Positions 14,802-23,214 of a stretch of DNA of 64,000 bases are shown here, piece by piece; position 1 is the stretch's first letter, and the number at the start of each line of letters is the position of its first letter. The notes below the pieces were generated by a model. It saw only the letters and a list, made by a program, of their open reading frames with translations, was not told the DNA's origin and ran no database searches. The stretch lies in assembly GCA_002842035.1 (NCBI GenBank), contig PHBP01000009.1:1-64000 (forward strand). The letters are read 5' to 3'. Source of the stretch: Candidatus Cloacimonetes bacterium HGW-Cloacimonetes-2. Lineage in GTDB: Bacteria > Cloacimonadota > Cloacimonadia > Cloacimonadales > Cloacimonadaceae. Made by a program: the position numbers and the translations under genes.

Positions 14802-15560
14802 TCAAGAGGGCATCATCGCCTTTATTGCTGCTGTCATCATTCTGGCAAAGAGAGCTTTGATAATGCCCGGTTTGTGTGGATAGACCTTGTCCAGGAGCCC
14901 TTGTTCTTTCCAATAGAGATGATCAGCTGTCCTATCCTTGCTGCCTGCATTGGCTGCCGCTCTAAAGGCTGTATGATAGATGATGTGATACCAGCTTGGC
15001 TTGTAGAGCTTGCCGCCTTGGATATCTCTGCCAAAACGCTGTGCCAGAGCCCTGATCTTTTTAAGATCCCTGGCTTTTGGCTTGTGCTCCGCATCCCAGC
15101 AAGCAATTGGCAATTCGTATGCGTGGTTGTAACCCATCTGGTAGAGGGTCTCTTTGAGAAACTTTGTGCCCTTTGCTGCTGCCGCTGCCGCTGTCGTGGT
15201 GATTACCAGCGCCTGCTTGCCAAAAAAACGCGGACGGTGGAAGATCCACGCCAGGTGGTCAAAGAAGTTCTTTGTCTCAGCATTGATCTGGAGGATATAG
15301 ATAGGTGCGCTTACGATCAGAGCGTCAGCATCCAGCATCTTTCGTAATATTGGGTTTAGTATCCCGGTGTGCGGACACTTGTTTTCATCATTTAGGATGC
15401 AGGTAAAGCAGCCAAGGCAAAAAGGTAAGTTTAGATCCTTGATGCGGATAAGCTCAAAGTCCCAATCCGGCTGCTTTGCCAGCTCATCCACTACGAGCAT
15501 AGTGGCTTTGTAAGTATTTCCCCGGCGGGGACTTCCGTGTAAGACAAGGCATTTTTTCAT
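14802..15560 (-). CDS. flavodoxin-fold NAD(P)H-dependent FMN reductase, probably frameshifted at its end
   Basis: 252 residues. MKKCLVLHGSPRRGNTYKAT is the FMN-phosphate loop of NADPH-dependent FMN reductases; 'FCLGCFTCILNDENKCPH' is the Cys-rich segment of the iron-sulfur flavoprotein/multimeric flavodoxin family; and 'SAPIYILQINAETKNFFDHLAW' is the isoalloxazine-contacting loop. It is a cytosolic electron-transfer or quinone/nitro reductase of unknown substrate. The frame ends at TGA after AIKAMMPS, but the next frame stays open down to about 14695 and reads SLDPKIRESTNIEKEHREP then GGLIVTAKKEIDNYT, which looks like authentic coding. A single lost base near 14803-14815 would explain it. The start ATG 15560 lacks a strong ribosome site. 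Confidence 0.85.
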   Translation of the reverse strand: MKKCLVLHGSPRRGNTYKATMLVVDELAKQPDWDFELIRIKDLNLPFCLGCFTCILNDENKCPHTGILNPILRKMLDADALIVSAPIYILQINAETKNFFDHLAWIFHRPRFFGKQALVITTTAAAAAAKGTKFLKETLYQMGYNHAYELPIACWDAEHKPKARDLKKIRALAQRFGRDIQGGKLYKPSWYHIIYHTAFRAAANAGSKDRTADHLYWKEQGLLDKVYPHKPGIIKALFARMMTAAIKAMMPS

Positions 15561-15802
15561 AGTTCACATACTCCCAATACGGAGACCATTTTTGAAGAGC
15601 AGTCGATATGTCAATAAGAGCTTAGTGAACAGCGGAGGGTTTCCTTACTCTTTCCTGAATAGTGACTAGATTACAAGGGTTTGCTGGGTTCTCTTAACCG
15701 TCCACTCAGCCTATAGCGTCAATACAGATCATCTTGTCAATGGAGCTTTTAGCTTCTCAGCCGTCAGAGTGGCGATTCTTAGTTCCCGCATAGTCATCCC
15801 GA
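15561..15802. other. intergenic spacer, mostly featureless
   Basis: No open frame of note lies between the flavoprotein start and the repeat. On the minus strand TTGACA (15738-15733) followed after 19 bases by TATAGG is a weak possible promoter for the flavoprotein gene. Confidence 0.3.
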
Positions 15803-15886
15803 GATCAAAAGCAGATCAAGAGCAAATCAAGTCGAACGTCATTCGACTTGATTTGCTCTTGATCTGCTCTTGATCTGCTCTTGATC
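15803..15886. repeat. repeat family B, copy 1: 34-bp inverted repeat plus 11-bp tandem units
   Basis: Left arm 15803-15836 and right arm 15842-15875 are reverse complements over 34 bp with one mismatch, separated by 5 bases (CGTCA). The right arm is made of 11-bp units TGCTCTTGATC at 15854, 15865 and 15876, so GATC occurs every 11 bp on both arms (15803, 15814, 15861, 15872, 15883). A degenerate copy is at 35624-35700. The RNA would form a very stable hairpin. It lies between a minus-strand gene start and the terminator of the next minus-strand operon. Confidence 0.95.
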
Positions 15887-15969
15887 AAAGGGAGGTAAAT
15901 GGAAAGATGGCAGTGGGTGAGGGACATTATGGATAATCTGCAGGAACGCGGCTCAATTCGTCACTTAAC

Positions 15970-15997
15970 AAAAAAGGGCGGATACATCGTTCCGCCC
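15970..15997 (-). terminator. rho-independent terminator of the lptE-sagB operon
   Basis: On the minus strand GGGCGGA (15997-15991), an 8-base loop and TCCGCCC (15982-15976) are followed by six T (15975-15970). It lies about 20 bases after the SagB-type gene stop. Confidence 0.93.
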
Positions 15998-16015
15998 CTA
16001 TAAATCTACTACAGA

Positions 16016-16927
16016 TCACGATTCACTAAGGAAGTCCTTCTTGCCGACGGTAGCAATATAGATTACAAATTCTTCCTTGCCGTCGATACCCAGCGCGCTG
16101 TTCATCAGTTCATCCAGGTAAGCGCCGATCATACAAGCTCCCCCACCGATGGCTTCGGCAGCCAGATGAAGGTTTTGCCCGGCGTGTCCGGCATCCAGGT
16201 AGAGGTAGCGATAGGCTCTTTGCCCATATCTCCAGGCGGTGCGGTATGGCACGGCTGTCCAAAAGATATTCACTGCGGATGTGGCTGCCATTTCCTGGCG
16301 GAAACAGCCTTCAAACAGCTCTGCTTCCTTTTCCGGCGAGGAATCCAGGAGCACCAGGCAGTGCTTGATGGGGTGATAGTAATAGAGCCCGGGGCGCAAG
16401 CCTTCGACGCGGCGAATATAGAGGTAAGTCTCCAGAGGATGGCGACTTCCGGCAGATGGGACGTTGCGGAAGGTGATCTCCATCCGCTCGTTGCTGCGAA
16501 AATCACGCGCCCAACTGCAGCTCCAGAGCAGGAAGGAAAGTTCGTCCAGGCTGATCTGTTTGTTGGTATATTTGCGCAGACTGCGGCGATCCGCTATAGC
16601 TTGATGCAGGCTGATCGAAGGAATCGCGATTGTGCCGATTGCCGGGAGGGAAAAGAGTTCGCCGCTGCGTGCTTTGATGGCATCGGGACGGGTAATCTGC
16701 TTTTCCTGATCGCTGGCTTCTCCATAGACATAGCGGCTGAGGCGCACAAAATCTGCACCGATCTCACTGGCGCGGGATCTATCCTGCATAATGTCCTGGA
16801 GGACAGAACCCAGGGTCTGCTCATAAAGCATATACTCTTCGTGGCTGATCTCGGCTTCTTTGATCACTTCATCGCGCGTGGCGCCACGAGCCTTGTGATA
16901 GAGGTATCCAAAGGTTTTGATATCCAT
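16016..16927 (-). CDS. SagB-type nitroreductase-family dehydrogenase
   Basis: 303 residues from ATG 16927 (AGGAG upstream with 5-base spacing; the longer frame to 16963 would overlap the previous stop). The N-terminal 90 residues are a helical lead. The FMN-binding nitroreductase fold follows: 'IADRRSLRKYTNKQISLDEL' (FMN phosphate contact RRSLR), 'VPSAGSRHPLETYLYIRRV' (the hallmark P-S-A-G-x-x-H-P of SagB/ThcOx enzymes), 'GLYYYHP', and C-terminal 'GGGACMIGAYLDE'. SagB enzymes oxidise azolines in peptide natural products, but stand-alone members occur widely with unknown substrates, and no YcaO partner or precursor peptide is visible here. The upstream gene encodes a membrane-tethered two-cluster ferredoxin, so an electron-transfer pair is likely. 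Confidence 0.88.
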   Translation of the reverse strand: MDIKTFGYLYHKARGATRDEVIKEAEISHEEYMLYEQTLGSVLQDIMQDRSRASEIGADFVRLSRYVYGEASDQEKQITRPDAIKARSGELFSLPAIGTIAIPSISLHQAIADRRSLRKYTNKQISLDELSFLLWSCSWARDFRSNERMEITFRNVPSAGSRHPLETYLYIRRVEGLRPGLYYYHPIKHCLVLLDSSPEKEAELFEGCFRQEMAATSAVNIFWTAVPYRTAWRYGQRAYRYLYLDAGHAGQNLHLAAEAIGGGACMIGAYLDELMNSALGIDGKEEFVIYIATVGKKDFLSES

Positions 16928-16935
16928 AAAAGCTC

Positions 16936-17454
16936 CTATTTGCTGATGGCTCTCACCGGGCATCCGCGCCAGCGGTCTTTACCGCTGATGCAGACCCCGC
17001 ATTCAATGCATTTACTTTGATCGATCACTGCTTTGCGTCCCTGCATACTGATCGCGCCGACCGGGCAATTACGCGGGCACAGATTGCATCCGATGCAGCC
17101 GGCAGCGTTTACACGGTAGCTGGAATTGGCTTGGTGAAGGGGATTTCTATCCAGATCACGAATCTCGACCGTTCCCCTGTGATCCGTAATGGAGATTACT
17201 TCGAGGTTTTTGGTCTCACTGTTTTCAAAAGCACGAATAGTGACCTGAAGGCTGTCCGAGGGAATCCAGACGGAATCGCGGATAAGCCCGGCAGTGAGTA
17301 GCATTAGATGGCTACTGCTTGCTGTATCGAGATAGACGCTATGTCCAGACAGCCTTATCCTTCCGGTGAAAGTATCGGGCTCAGCCGTAGTTAAAGCATA
17401 GAGGGCAAGGCCTGCCAGCAGGAGAATCAGTATAATAGTGGTATTTCGCTTCAT
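16936..17454 (-). CDS. membrane-tethered 2[4Fe-4S] ferredoxin-domain protein
   Basis: 172 residues. An N-terminal hydrophobic helix (IILILLLAGLALYALT) is followed by about 85 residues of beta-rich sequence and then two cluster motifs: C120-x2-C123-x2-C126-x3-C130 (CIGCNLCPRNCP) and C149-x2-C152-x2-C155-x9-C165. The second motif has a long last spacing. The odd point is that the helix at the N-terminus would place the clusters outside the cytoplasm by Sec rules, and no twin-arginine motif is present; the reverse (cytosolic) orientation is possible because only a few positive charges (MKRN) precede the helix. The start overlaps the manC stop by 4 bases and SagB follows after 8 bases, so it probably feeds electrons to or from that flavoenzyme. 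Confidence 0.8.
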   Translation of the reverse strand: MKRNTTIILILLLAGLALYALTTAEPDTFTGRIRLSGHSVYLDTASSSHLMLLTAGLIRDSVWIPSDSLQVTIRAFENSETKNLEVISITDHRGTVEIRDLDRNPLHQANSSYRVNAAGCIGCNLCPRNCPVGAISMQGRKAVIDQSKCIECGVCISGKDRWRGCPVRAISK

Positions 17455-18500
17455 AATAGCTCTGTCCTTTTGTCGTTTTTGAGTTTGTCCACGATCAGTT
17501 TTACATCTTCAGCCCGGTCTTTGGTGGTGATCAGGATGGCGTCATTGGTTTCCACCAGGCAGAGATTATCCACACCGATCAGGGCTATGAATTTGTCACT
17601 GTAAACGTAATTTGATGTGGAAGATATGGCGATACCTCCGGCTGGGATGCTGTTTCCATCGGCATCGGCAGGGCTAAGCTCGGAGAGAGCTTTCCAACTG
17701 CCGACATCGCTCCAACCGAGATCTACCGGAATCACAACGCGGTTTTGCGCCGGCTCCATTATGGCGATATCGATAGGCAGCTTGGGCATTTGGGCATAGA
17801 CTGGGGAGATATCGGTAATACCTTTGTCCCAGAGCTGATTAATCTCTTTTGTGAGATCAGTCACAGCGCTCTGATGAGTGGCAAAGGCAGTGGAGATAGT
17901 CTTTAGCTGCCAGCAAAACATCCCGCTGTTCCAATAGAACTTCCCGCTGGCGAGGAAGGCTTCGGCTGTGGCACGATCCGGCTTTTCCTTGAATCTTAAG
18001 ACGCGATAAGCGCCCCCACTCACAAGCTCTCCTGCCTCGATATAGCCATAGCCCGTAGCCGGATGATCGGGAACGATGCCAAAGGTGACCAAATTGCCGT
18101 TATCAGCTTGTTCCGAGGCTTTTCTGATACTGCTATGAAAAGCGGGAAGATCGCGGATCACGTGATCTGCAGGCAGTACCAGGACAGTCTCATCGGCAGG
18201 ATATTTCCTTTGTAAATAGGTGGTGCTGAGGGCAATGCAGGGGGCTGTATTCATCCCAAAGGGCTCTAAAATTACGTTTTCCCTGGGGATTTGAGGCAGA
18301 TGCTGATAAACCAGATCCTCTTGTCCTTTGGCAGTAACGACGTATGTATCTTTCGGGGCGATCATTGCCTCCAGACGCTCTACCGTGAGCTGGATCATCG
18401 ATTTGTCGCCTACGACTTTGAGGAATTGCTTGGGCATTTGGGCACGGCTCTGCGGCCAAAACCGGGTGCCGAATCCGCCTGCCATAATCAAGGCTATCAT
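17451..18500 (-). CDS. manC: mannose-1-phosphate guanylyltransferase
   Basis: 349 residues, type II-like nucleotidyltransferase without the C-terminal isomerase domain. It makes GDP-mannose from GTP and mannose-1-phosphate for surface glycans. 'IALIMAGGFGTRFWPQSR' followed by MPKQFLKVVG is the nucleotide-binding signature; 'VLVLPADHVI' and 'FKEKPDRATAEAFL' are further conserved motifs, and 'NSGMFCWQ' contacts the sugar. AGGAG lies 5 bases before the second ATG (18500) and only 2 before the first (18503), so I use the second. It sits 8 bases after lolA. GDP-mannose would supply the glycosyltransferases seen at 1933-4337. Confidence 0.93.
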   Translation of the reverse strand: MIALIMAGGFGTRFWPQSRAQMPKQFLKVVGDKSMIQLTVERLEAMIAPKDTYVVTAKGQEDLVYQHLPQIPRENVILEPFGMNTAPCIALSTTYLQRKYPADETVLVLPADHVIRDLPAFHSSIRKASEQADNGNLVTFGIVPDHPATGYGYIEAGELVSGGAYRVLRFKEKPDRATAEAFLASGKFYWNSGMFCWQLKTISTAFATHQSAVTDLTKEINQLWDKGITDISPVYAQMPKLPIDIAIMEPAQNRVVIPVDLGWSDVGSWKALSELSPADADGNSIPAGGIAISSTSNYVYSDKFIALIGVDNLCLVETNDAILITTKDRAEDVKLIVDKLKNDKRTELL

Positions 18501-18508
18501 CATCGCTC

Positions 18509-19126
18509 CTATTGATTCAATACTTGGGCATCGGCAGGATAGCGGTAAGTCCAGACCGAGGCGGGGATCCTTTCGTTGGTGCGGATATTGCTAAAGGCAT
18601 AAGTTACCGTATTGCCGGAGGATTCGGTGTAAGAAAGGTTTTGCACGAGGCTGGAGATGCGGCTGATCGTGGCTCTGATCTCGCGGATCATGGGATCATT
18701 GCGGGGGATCAGGCGGACAGTGGCATTGGAGCGGTTTTCGCCGGTTACGGTAACGGTTGATTTGCCCCAATACTCCTGCAGGAGCTGGATCGGATTCATC
18801 CCGGCAAATTGAGGCTGCATATCACCGCGCAGGATGGTATTGGACATTGCGTCGTACATTGTGATCTTGCCGTTATCGATCTGTAAACGCTGGATTTGGG
18901 GACGCGTAAAGTGCATCAGCATCTTCCCTGGGACATAGTAGATATTACCCTGGTAGGTGATGGTGCGCTTTAGTGAGCTGTAGTTATTGGTCTGGCTTAC
19001 GCTTGCCTGAAAGCTGGAAATGCGATTGTAGGCATTCACCAGCTTGGTGTGGACCTCGGCAGGGGTGATGGCCAGGAGGCTGTTGAGTAGCACCGCCATC
19101 GAGATTATGAGTAATGTTCTTTTCAT
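18509..19126 (-). CDS. lolA: outer-membrane lipoprotein carrier protein LolA
   Basis: 205 residues from ATG 19126 (GAGG 8 bases upstream); the longer frame would run into ftsK. The signal peptide is MKRTLLIISMAVLLNSLLA. The mature part has the LolA half-barrel pattern: 'KLVNAYNRISSFQASVSQTN', 'QGNIYYVPGKMLMHFTRP', then 'IDNGKITMYD' and 'IRATISRISSLVQNLSYT'. It would carry lipoproteins across the periplasm from the LolCDE transporter to the outer membrane. The ABC genes at 61116-63057 belong to the family that includes LolCD, but no LolB is seen. Confidence 0.86.
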   Translation of the reverse strand: MKRTLLIISMAVLLNSLLAITPAEVHTKLVNAYNRISSFQASVSQTNNYSSLKRTITYQGNIYYVPGKMLMHFTRPQIQRLQIDNGKITMYDAMSNTILRGDMQPQFAGMNPIQLLQEYWGKSTVTVTGENRSNATVRLIPRNDPMIREIRATISRISSLVQNLSYTESSGNTVTYAFSNIRTNERIPASVWTYRYPADAQVLNQ

Positions 19127-19136
19127 CAGTTTATCC

Positions 19137-21413
19137 TCAGTTATCTTCCCAGATGCCGATTTGCTCCAGATAATCACGATCTGCCAGTACATCTCTGGAT
19201 TTGCTGCCCAGATGCGGACCGATGATGCGGGCTCGCTCCAAGAGGTCGATCAGGCGTCCGGCTCGGGCATAACCGATCTTGAAGTGACGTTGCAGCATCG
19301 ACACGGAGGCAGTTCCGCTGCGTACTATCACACGGGCGGCTTCCGGGAAAAGTTCATCGTCATAATCAATACTGCCCAGTTCCCCTTCTTCCTTCGTGCT
19401 AATGCTAAATTCTTGCTTTGGTTTGGGCTGCATGGAGAGGAAATCTGTTACTCTGGCGATCTCGTGATCGCTTACGAAAGCACCGTGGATGCGCTCGGAC
19501 ATAGCTTTTCCGGGAGGCATAAAGAGCATATCGCCCTGTCCCAAGAGCCTTTCAGCACCGATGGCATCCAAAATTACGCGGCTATCCACCCGGGAGGAGA
19601 CCTGGAAGGCTATTCTGGCGGGGAAGTTTGCCTTGATGATACCGGTGATTACCTTGATTGATGGACGTTGTGTAGCCAAAATCAGGTGAATACCCACCGC
19701 ACGTGCCATCTGCGCCAGGCGTGTGATCGGCATCTCTATCTCTTTGCCGGAGGTCATAATCAGATCGGCAAATTCATCTACGATGATCACGATAAAGGGC
19801 AGGGGCTCAAGCTCTTCACCCTCGGCAGCTTTCTCGTTGTAACTGATGATATCACGTGCTTTGGCTTCCTGGAGCAGTTCGTAGCGGCGCTCCATCTCTT
19901 TTACTGCCCAATACATCGTTTCCAGGGCAGTATCCGGATCGGTCACGACATTGCCGATCAGGTGGGGAAGTTCGTTGTAACCTGCCAGTTCCACTCGCTT
20001 GGGATCAATTAGCACGAGACGCAGGTCGTCCGGAGTAGTCCTGAGGATCAGGCTCATAATGATGGTGTTTATGCAGACGCTTTTACCGCTGCCGGTGGCA
20101 CCCGCGATCAGGAGGTGAGGCATCTTGGCCAGATCAGCCACCAGGGGCTTGCCGGAGATATCCTTGCCCAGCCCAAAGACCAGCTTGTTCTGGTTGTTAC
20201 GGGCCTCTTCACACAGCAGGATATCCCTTAGATAGATCATATCCCGGGTAAGATTGGGAATCTCTATGCCTATCAAGCCACGCCCCGGGATGGGAGCTTG
20301 CACGCGGATGGATTTTGCCTTGATGGCCAAAGCCAGATCGTCTGCCAGAGAGACAAACTTGTTTACCTTGATGCCTTTGGCGGGCTCCAGCTCATATTGG
20401 GTGATGATGGGGCCGATATTGACGTTTCTTACCTCTGCATCTATGCCAAATTCAGCCAGCTTGTCCTGCAGGATCTTGCTGGTGCCAAGTATCTGTGCTT
20501 CGATCTCCTTGCGGTCACGCTCGGAAAGCTTGACGGGACTCTCCAGAAAGTCCGAGATGGAGGGGATCACATAATCGCGGTCGTCTTCCTCTTCTTCGGG
20601 CTCAGGCTTGGTCTGCTTCAGCGGAGGCTTCGGCTTTGCTTTGGCACTATGCTCCATTTCACGCAAGACATCGCCCGGATCAGGCAGATCAGGACCATTG
20701 GACTGGGCATGATCGGTGATCACGGGAGCAGGTGCAAGTGCATTGTCCTTTACCGGAAGAGGCTCATCCAGATTTATACTGGGTTTAACCGGCTTTTGCT
20801 TGTCTTCTTTGGCTTCGCGCTTGCGGCTGAGATCTTCCATTGCTCCTGCCAGCCAATCCTTGATCCTGCGGTACTCGATGATCAGGATAAAGCAGAGGAT
20901 CATCCCGGTGATCAGGATGATATGCGCGCCGGTGCTCTTGAATATACCTTCCAGAAAGCGCCAGACAGCCAGCGGAACGATGCTGTGGCTATAGGTCTCA
21001 AATCCGGAGCAGAGCAAGACCTGCAAGAGGAAGGCTATGATCACCAGCAGATATCCCTTTTGCCTGCTGCGATCCAGCTCCGGCTCCAGGAAATACTGAA
21101 AACTTACTATCCCAATAATCAGAAAGGCGATCAGCGAAAGCCAATAGCCAAAGAGATAGATGAATACAGCCGAAAAGAGGATGCCAAAGACACCGATGGG
21201 ATTGGCCAGATCAAGCTGGGTATCGCCAAACCAATTGAAGATATTGCCGCTGTCACGCAGCTCCTGATAGTCCTTGAGGATCGATGTCTGCCCCATTACC
21301 AGCGCAATCAGCACCAAGAGGCAGATGATCGAGATCAGGCCGCTGACCAGCCTCTTCTTCCAAAGGGGATTAGCCTTGCGAGCCTTTGACTTGGTGGTCT
21401 TTTTTTTGTTCAT
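19137..21413 (-). CDS. ftsK: DNA translocase FtsK/SpoIIIE
   Basis: 758 residues. Four N-terminal membrane helices lie between about 22 and 182, followed by an acidic/proline-rich linker (about 200-285). The alpha/beta motor starts near 295, with Walker A GATGSGKS at 438-445, Walker B 'PFIVIIVDEFADLIM' and the arginine-rich 'ARAVGIHLILATQRPS'. The C-terminal winged-helix gamma domain starts about residue 690 ('SGTASVSMLQRHFKIGYARA'). It pumps chromosome ends through the septum and activates dif recombination; a KOPS-like polarity sequence would be the partner. Its stop lies 10 bases before the lolA start and its start overlaps the ychF stop by 4 bases. Confidence 0.96.
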   Translation of the reverse strand: MNKKKTTKSKARKANPLWKKRLVSGLISIICLLVLIALVMGQTSILKDYQELRDSGNIFNWFGDTQLDLANPIGVFGILFSAVFIYLFGYWLSLIAFLIIGIVSFQYFLEPELDRSRQKGYLLVIIAFLLQVLLCSGFETYSHSIVPLAVWRFLEGIFKSTGAHIILITGMILCFILIIEYRRIKDWLAGAMEDLSRKREAKEDKQKPVKPSINLDEPLPVKDNALAPAPVITDHAQSNGPDLPDPGDVLREMEHSAKAKPKPPLKQTKPEPEEEEDDRDYVIPSISDFLESPVKLSERDRKEIEAQILGTSKILQDKLAEFGIDAEVRNVNIGPIITQYELEPAKGIKVNKFVSLADDLALAIKAKSIRVQAPIPGRGLIGIEIPNLTRDMIYLRDILLCEEARNNQNKLVFGLGKDISGKPLVADLAKMPHLLIAGATGSGKSVCINTIIMSLILRTTPDDLRLVLIDPKRVELAGYNELPHLIGNVVTDPDTALETMYWAVKEMERRYELLQEAKARDIISYNEKAAEGEELEPLPFIVIIVDEFADLIMTSGKEIEMPITRLAQMARAVGIHLILATQRPSIKVITGIIKANFPARIAFQVSSRVDSRVILDAIGAERLLGQGDMLFMPPGKAMSERIHGAFVSDHEIARVTDFLSMQPKPKQEFSISTKEEGELGSIDYDDELFPEAARVIVRSGTASVSMLQRHFKIGYARAGRLIDLLERARIIGPHLGSKSRDVLADRDYLEQIGIWEDN

Positions 21414-22486
21414 ACGTTGAATCTTACAGAGATTATATCACCGTCTTTTACAAGGTATTCCTTGCCCTCAAGCCTGAAGAGTCCCTTTTCTTTGAGAACC
21501 TTCTCGGAGCCGTGAGCCAGGATATCGTCATATTTGAAACACTCTGCGCGGATAAAGCCACGTGCCAGATCGGAGTGGATCTTGCCTGCTGCTGTCACCG
21601 CATTGTCGCCTTTGGTGATGGTCCAGGCTCTCACCTCGTCCTCACCGACCGTAAAGAAAGATATGTATCCCAAAAGCTTGTAGCAGAGATGAGTAAGCTT
21701 GTCGCGAGCCGATTCCGCTATCTCCATATCTGCCATAAAGAGATCAGCCTCATCCGGTTCCAGACGGCTAAGCTCCTCTTCAAATCTTCCTGCGATCGCT
21801 TCTACCAGATAGCCCTTGGCGCTGATCTTCTCCATCAATTCGCCCTGCTCTTTGAAGCCGTCTTCGGAGCAGTTCAAGAGCACCAATAGCGGCTTCTGCG
21901 AAAAGAACTGAAATCCCCGTATCGCTTTTTCCTCTTCTTCGCGAAGCTCCATCCTGCGGATCGGGATATTCTGCTGAAGCTGCTCGCAGATGTCACGGAG
22001 AGCCTTTTCTTCGACCTGGATGGCAGGAGTCTTGACTCCGCGCTTGTAGCCCAGCTCGATCTTTTCAAGGCGTTTCTCCGCCACCATCAGATCCATCAGT
22101 ATCATCTCATCTTCAAAAGCTTCAAGCTGCTTGAGCGGCTCTGCCTCGCCATAGAGCCCATCCAGCTCGGGATCTGCAAATTGACGCAGCACCAATACAA
22201 AGCCTTCATTGGCCTTGATAGCGCTAAAGATAGCATTCTCCGGGTTTTCGCTATGGGCAGAGAAGATCCCCGGGAAATCCTGATACTCGATCGTGGCATA
22301 GATGGTCTTTTTGGGATTGTATATCTCTGAGAGCTTGGTAATACGTTCATCTATGACCTGCACGACGCCGATATTGGCTTCATCAGCCGCCGGAAGATAC
22401 TTGTCCGTGGGATGCTGCGATCCCGTAAGCGCATTGAATACAGTAGTCTTGCCGCTTTTGGGCAGTCCGATCAGAGCTATCTTCAT
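21410..22486 (-). CDS. ychF: redox-regulated ATPase YchF
   Basis: 358 residues, the usual length. The P-loop GLPKSGKTT is at 7-15. The G4 element is NCSED, in the YchF/OLA1 manner (an Asn-x-x-Glu in place of NKxD, giving ATP rather than GTP preference). A coiled-coil insertion lies about 125-185. The C-terminal TGS domain includes 'YISFFTVGEDEVRAWTITKG' and ends 'LVKDGDIISVRFNV'. It binds ribosomes and influences start-codon choice and oxidative stress responses. Start ATG 22486 has AAGGAA upstream and overlaps the rluB stop by 4 bases. Confidence 0.94.
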   Translation of the reverse strand: MKIALIGLPKSGKTTVFNALTGSQHPTDKYLPAADEANIGVVQVIDERITKLSEIYNPKKTIYATIEYQDFPGIFSAHSENPENAIFSAIKANEGFVLVLRQFADPELDGLYGEAEPLKQLEAFEDEMILMDLMVAEKRLEKIELGYKRGVKTPAIQVEEKALRDICEQLQQNIPIRRMELREEEEKAIRGFQFFSQKPLLVLLNCSEDGFKEQGELMEKISAKGYLVEAIAGRFEEELSRLEPDEADLFMADMEIAESARDKLTHLCYKLLGYISFFTVGEDEVRAWTITKGDNAVTAAGKIHSDLARGFIRAECFKYDDILAHGSEKVLKEKGLFRLEGKEYLVKDGDIISVRFNV

Positions 22487-23214
22487 TGTTTAATTCCTTT
22501 ATCAATCGTCGTTTTGAGTGCTTTGAGTTCGCCATCGGTGAGGAAACGCCAGCGTCCTGAGGGTAGCTCCTTTAGCTTGAGCGGGCCAAACTGCAACCGC
22601 TTCAGGCTGGTCACCTTTGCCCCGACTGCCTCGATCATCAGCCTGATCTGGCGTTTGCGCCCCTCTGTGATCACCACCTTGAGGCTCATAGCACTGTCGC
22701 TTTCGGCTTTTACAAAGATTCCGGCAGGTCTGGTGCGACCGCCCTCGATCTCCACACCGGTGCGCAGAATCTCAAGCTGTGCCTTGCTGAGCTTGCGGTT
22801 GATATCGCATTTATAGACCTTTTCCACCTTGAAAGAGGGATGTGCCAGGCGGTTGATCATATTACCGTCGTTGGTAATCAGGAGCAAGCCTTCGGAATTC
22901 TTGTCCAGACGCCCGGCATAGTTATATCCTGCTGCAAACTCAGGAAGGAGACTATAGATCGTTTGGCGTCCGAGCTCATCGCTGGCGCTCACAATGTAGC
23001 CTCTGGGCTTGTTTAGCACCAGATATTTGTATTCCACAGCGGCTTTGACCGCTTTTCCTTCGCAGATTACTTCGTCTTTGGCGGGATCTACCTGGGTGGA
23101 AAGATCTTTTACCACGGCTCCATTGATCTTGACCTTGCCATCCGTAATCAGAGCTTCGACCTTGCGGCGACTGCCAAATCCGGCTGCTGCAAGAAACTTG
23201 TTTAATCGTGTCAC
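22483..23214 (-). CDS. rluB: 23S rRNA pseudouridine synthase, RsuA/RluB family
   Basis: 243 residues from GTG 23214, which overlaps the lptE stop as GTGA and has GGAGG 4 bases upstream. The N-terminal S4 RNA-binding domain is 'RLNKFLAAAGFGSRRKVEALI' (first 20 residues: RLNKFLAAAGFGSRRKVEAL). The catalytic domain has 'YAGRLDKNSEGLLLITNDG' with the nucleophilic Asp in GRLD. 'VITEGRKRQIRLMIEAVGAKV' is the conserved C-terminal helix. It isomerises a uridine of 23S or 16S rRNA; sequence alone does not separate RluB, RluE and RsuA, so the symbol is a best guess. Confidence 0.9.
   Translation of the reverse strand: MTRLNKFLAAAGFGSRRKVEALITDGKVKINGAVVKDLSTQVDPAKDEVICEGKAVKAAVEYKYLVLNKPRGYIVSASDELGRQTIYSLLPEFAAGYNYAGRLDKNSEGLLLITNDGNMINRLAHPSFKVEKVYKCDINRKLSKAQLEILRTGVEIEGGRTRPAGIFVKAESDSAMSLKVVITEGRKRQIRLMIEAVGAKVTSLKRLQFGPLKLKELPSGRWRFLTDGELKALKTTIDKGIKQ

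Noticed and set aside
16166-17020. 284-codon plus-strand frame opposite sagB/ferredoxin
   Set aside because: Antisense to two genes with clear motifs; no recognisable content or ribosome site.
20298-21389. 363-codon plus-strand frame opposite ftsK
   Set aside because: It lies fully inside ftsK, shows no domain, signal or ribosome site, and has the composition of an antisense shadow of a gene with strong family motifs.
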